Assembly (NCBI GenBank): GCA_039810525.1
Contig: JBDHXE010000124.1
Location: forward strand, 1-7,315
DNA length: 7,315 nt
Source of the DNA: JBDHXE01 sp039810525
GTDB lineage: Bacteria > Bacteroidota > Ignavibacteria > Kapaibacteriales > UBA2268
Direction: 5' to 3'
This document shows, one piece after another, positions 6,620-7,315 of the stretch. Each line of letters begins with the position of its first letter. The stretch's first letter is position 1. The notes under the pieces are model-generated. The model made no database searches. It had not been told where the DNA came from and was given only the letters and a program-made list of their open reading frames with translations. Position numbers and translations under genes: made by a program.

Positions 6620-7315
6620 ATGAAAGTACTTAGCTTGACCGCAATTATACTAATGTGTGTAACAAGTATCTTTGCTCAACCAAAGTTAGAGATCAAAGGT
6701 GGCACTACCAAAGATTGGGGCAAAGTTTCTCCAAAAGATAGTCCTTTGAAAACCGTAATAGAACTGAAAAATATCGGCAAAGATGTCCTATTGATAAGCC
6801 AAGTAAAACCATCTTGTGGATGCACTACCGCACCTCTTAAAAAAAATGAACTACAGCCCGGCGAATCTACCAATGTCGATGTTACATTCAACGTAGGCAG
6901 CAATAGTGGGCCTGTGCAGAAGACTATTAATATTGAAACAAACGACCCAAATAGTTCTCATATTAGCTATCTTTTGAAAGCTGAAGTTATCCGCCCACTT
7001 ATATTCCTCCCTTCTTCATATATGACATTTAATACTATGCAAGTAGGTATGGAAGGCTCAGCTAAAGTTACAGTAAAGAATGCTTCCAAAGAAAATATAT
7101 CATTGATGGATGTAACCACCGACCCACCAGATATGAAAGTAAATATGAAAGGCAAAAAAGTCTTGAAGCCAAACGAAGAATATGAAATTGAGGTAAAAGT
7201 AACCCCAGTAAAAGCTGGACCAATGAATACTAAATTATCATTTAAAACTAGTACTCCCGATATGCCAACCGTTGAAATATACGGATATGGTAGAGTGGCA
7301 GAATCACCTATATTT
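6620..7315 (+). CDS. Secreted protein with two DUF1573 domains, 3'-truncated by window edge
   Basis: The frame starts at ATG 6620 and stays open to the last base (232 codons seen). Residues 1-19 form a signal peptide (basic MK, hydrophobic LSLTAIILMCVTSIF, likely cut after SIFA). Cys13 is not in a lipobox, so export to the periplasm or surface without lipidation is expected. Two Ig-like beta-sandwich repeats of the DUF1573 family follow. The first, at about 22-123, has DWGKV, the signature SCGCTTAP (Cys66, Cys68) and LQPGES. The second, at about 124-226, has TFNTMQVG, LKPNEEYEIEVKVTP and a closing YGYGRV, and lacks the cysteine pair. The ordered molecular function of DUF1573 is unknown; such proteins are common and often multi-domain in Bacteroidota. 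It lies 65 bases after the exosortase pair with a weak AGGT 9 bases before the ATG. Whether a C-terminal sorting tail exists cannot be seen. Confidence 0.85.
   Translation, partial: MKVLSLTAIILMCVTSIFAQPKLEIKGGTTKDWGKVSPKDSPLKTVIELKNIGKDVLLISQVKPSCGCTTAPLKKNELQPGESTNVDVTFNVGSNSGPVQKTINIETNDPNSSHISYLLKAEVIRPLIFLPSSYMTFNTMQVGMEGSAKVTVKNASKENISLMDVTTDPPDMKVNMKGKKVLKPNEEYEIEVKVTPVKAGPMNTKLSFKTSTPDMPTVEIYGYGRVAESPIF

Noticed and set aside
6676..7155. Minus-strand open frames over the DUF1573 gene
   Set aside because: The plus-strand frame has a signal peptide and two recognisable domains, so these are shadows.
1..7315. CRISPR array, tRNA/rRNA genes, insertion sequences or phage attachment sites
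   Set aside because: No regularly spaced repeats, cloverleaf-like segments, transposase motifs or terminal repeats were seen by eye.

Overview
The window is AT-rich and densely packed. It looks like a chromosomal segment of a Gram-negative bacterium of the Bacteroidota/FCB superphylum, perhaps an Ignavibacteria- or Kapabacteria-like lineage. The clues are promoter-like boxes of the Bacteroidota type (TAnnTTTG), a secreted DUF1573 protein, weak or absent Shine-Dalgarno sequences, and flagellar and exosortase genes together. The phylum call is an inference; no rRNA or marker gene is present to settle it.

Layout: (1) positions 2-766, plus strand, the 3' two thirds of flhB, the substrate-switching protein of the flagellar export gate, with its NPTH autocleavage motif. 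Its 5' end lies outside the window. (2) positions 813-5177, minus strand, a four-gene surface polysaccharide operon. In transcription order it holds a GT4 glycosyltransferase resembling the exosortase-associated Stp1 family (TTG start), an HAD-IIIA phosphatase of the GmhB/HisB-N type without the usual zinc loop, a Wzz-type chain-length protein without a kinase domain, and an O-antigen ligase/polymerase (Wzy/WaaL superfamily). (3) positions 5178-5397, a divergent promoter region. (4) positions 5398-6554, plus strand, a small exosortase of XrtH-like size and layout with an intact Cys-Arg-His triad, overlapping a four-helix membrane protein that resembles exosortase-associated partner proteins. 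(5) positions 6620-7315, plus strand, a secreted protein with two DUF1573 Ig-like domains that runs off the right edge with no stop codon.

Taken together, positions 813-7315 look like a protein-sorting and surface-glycan locus. The exosortase would cleave C-terminally tagged secreted proteins at the inner membrane and pass them on to an anchor or glycan. The divergent operon would start, trim and polymerise or ligate that glycan. The Stp1-like transferase ties the two halves together, because its known relatives co-occur with exosortases. No sorting-signal substrate is visible. The DUF1573 protein is the only nearby secreted candidate, and its C-terminus is cut off by the window edge.
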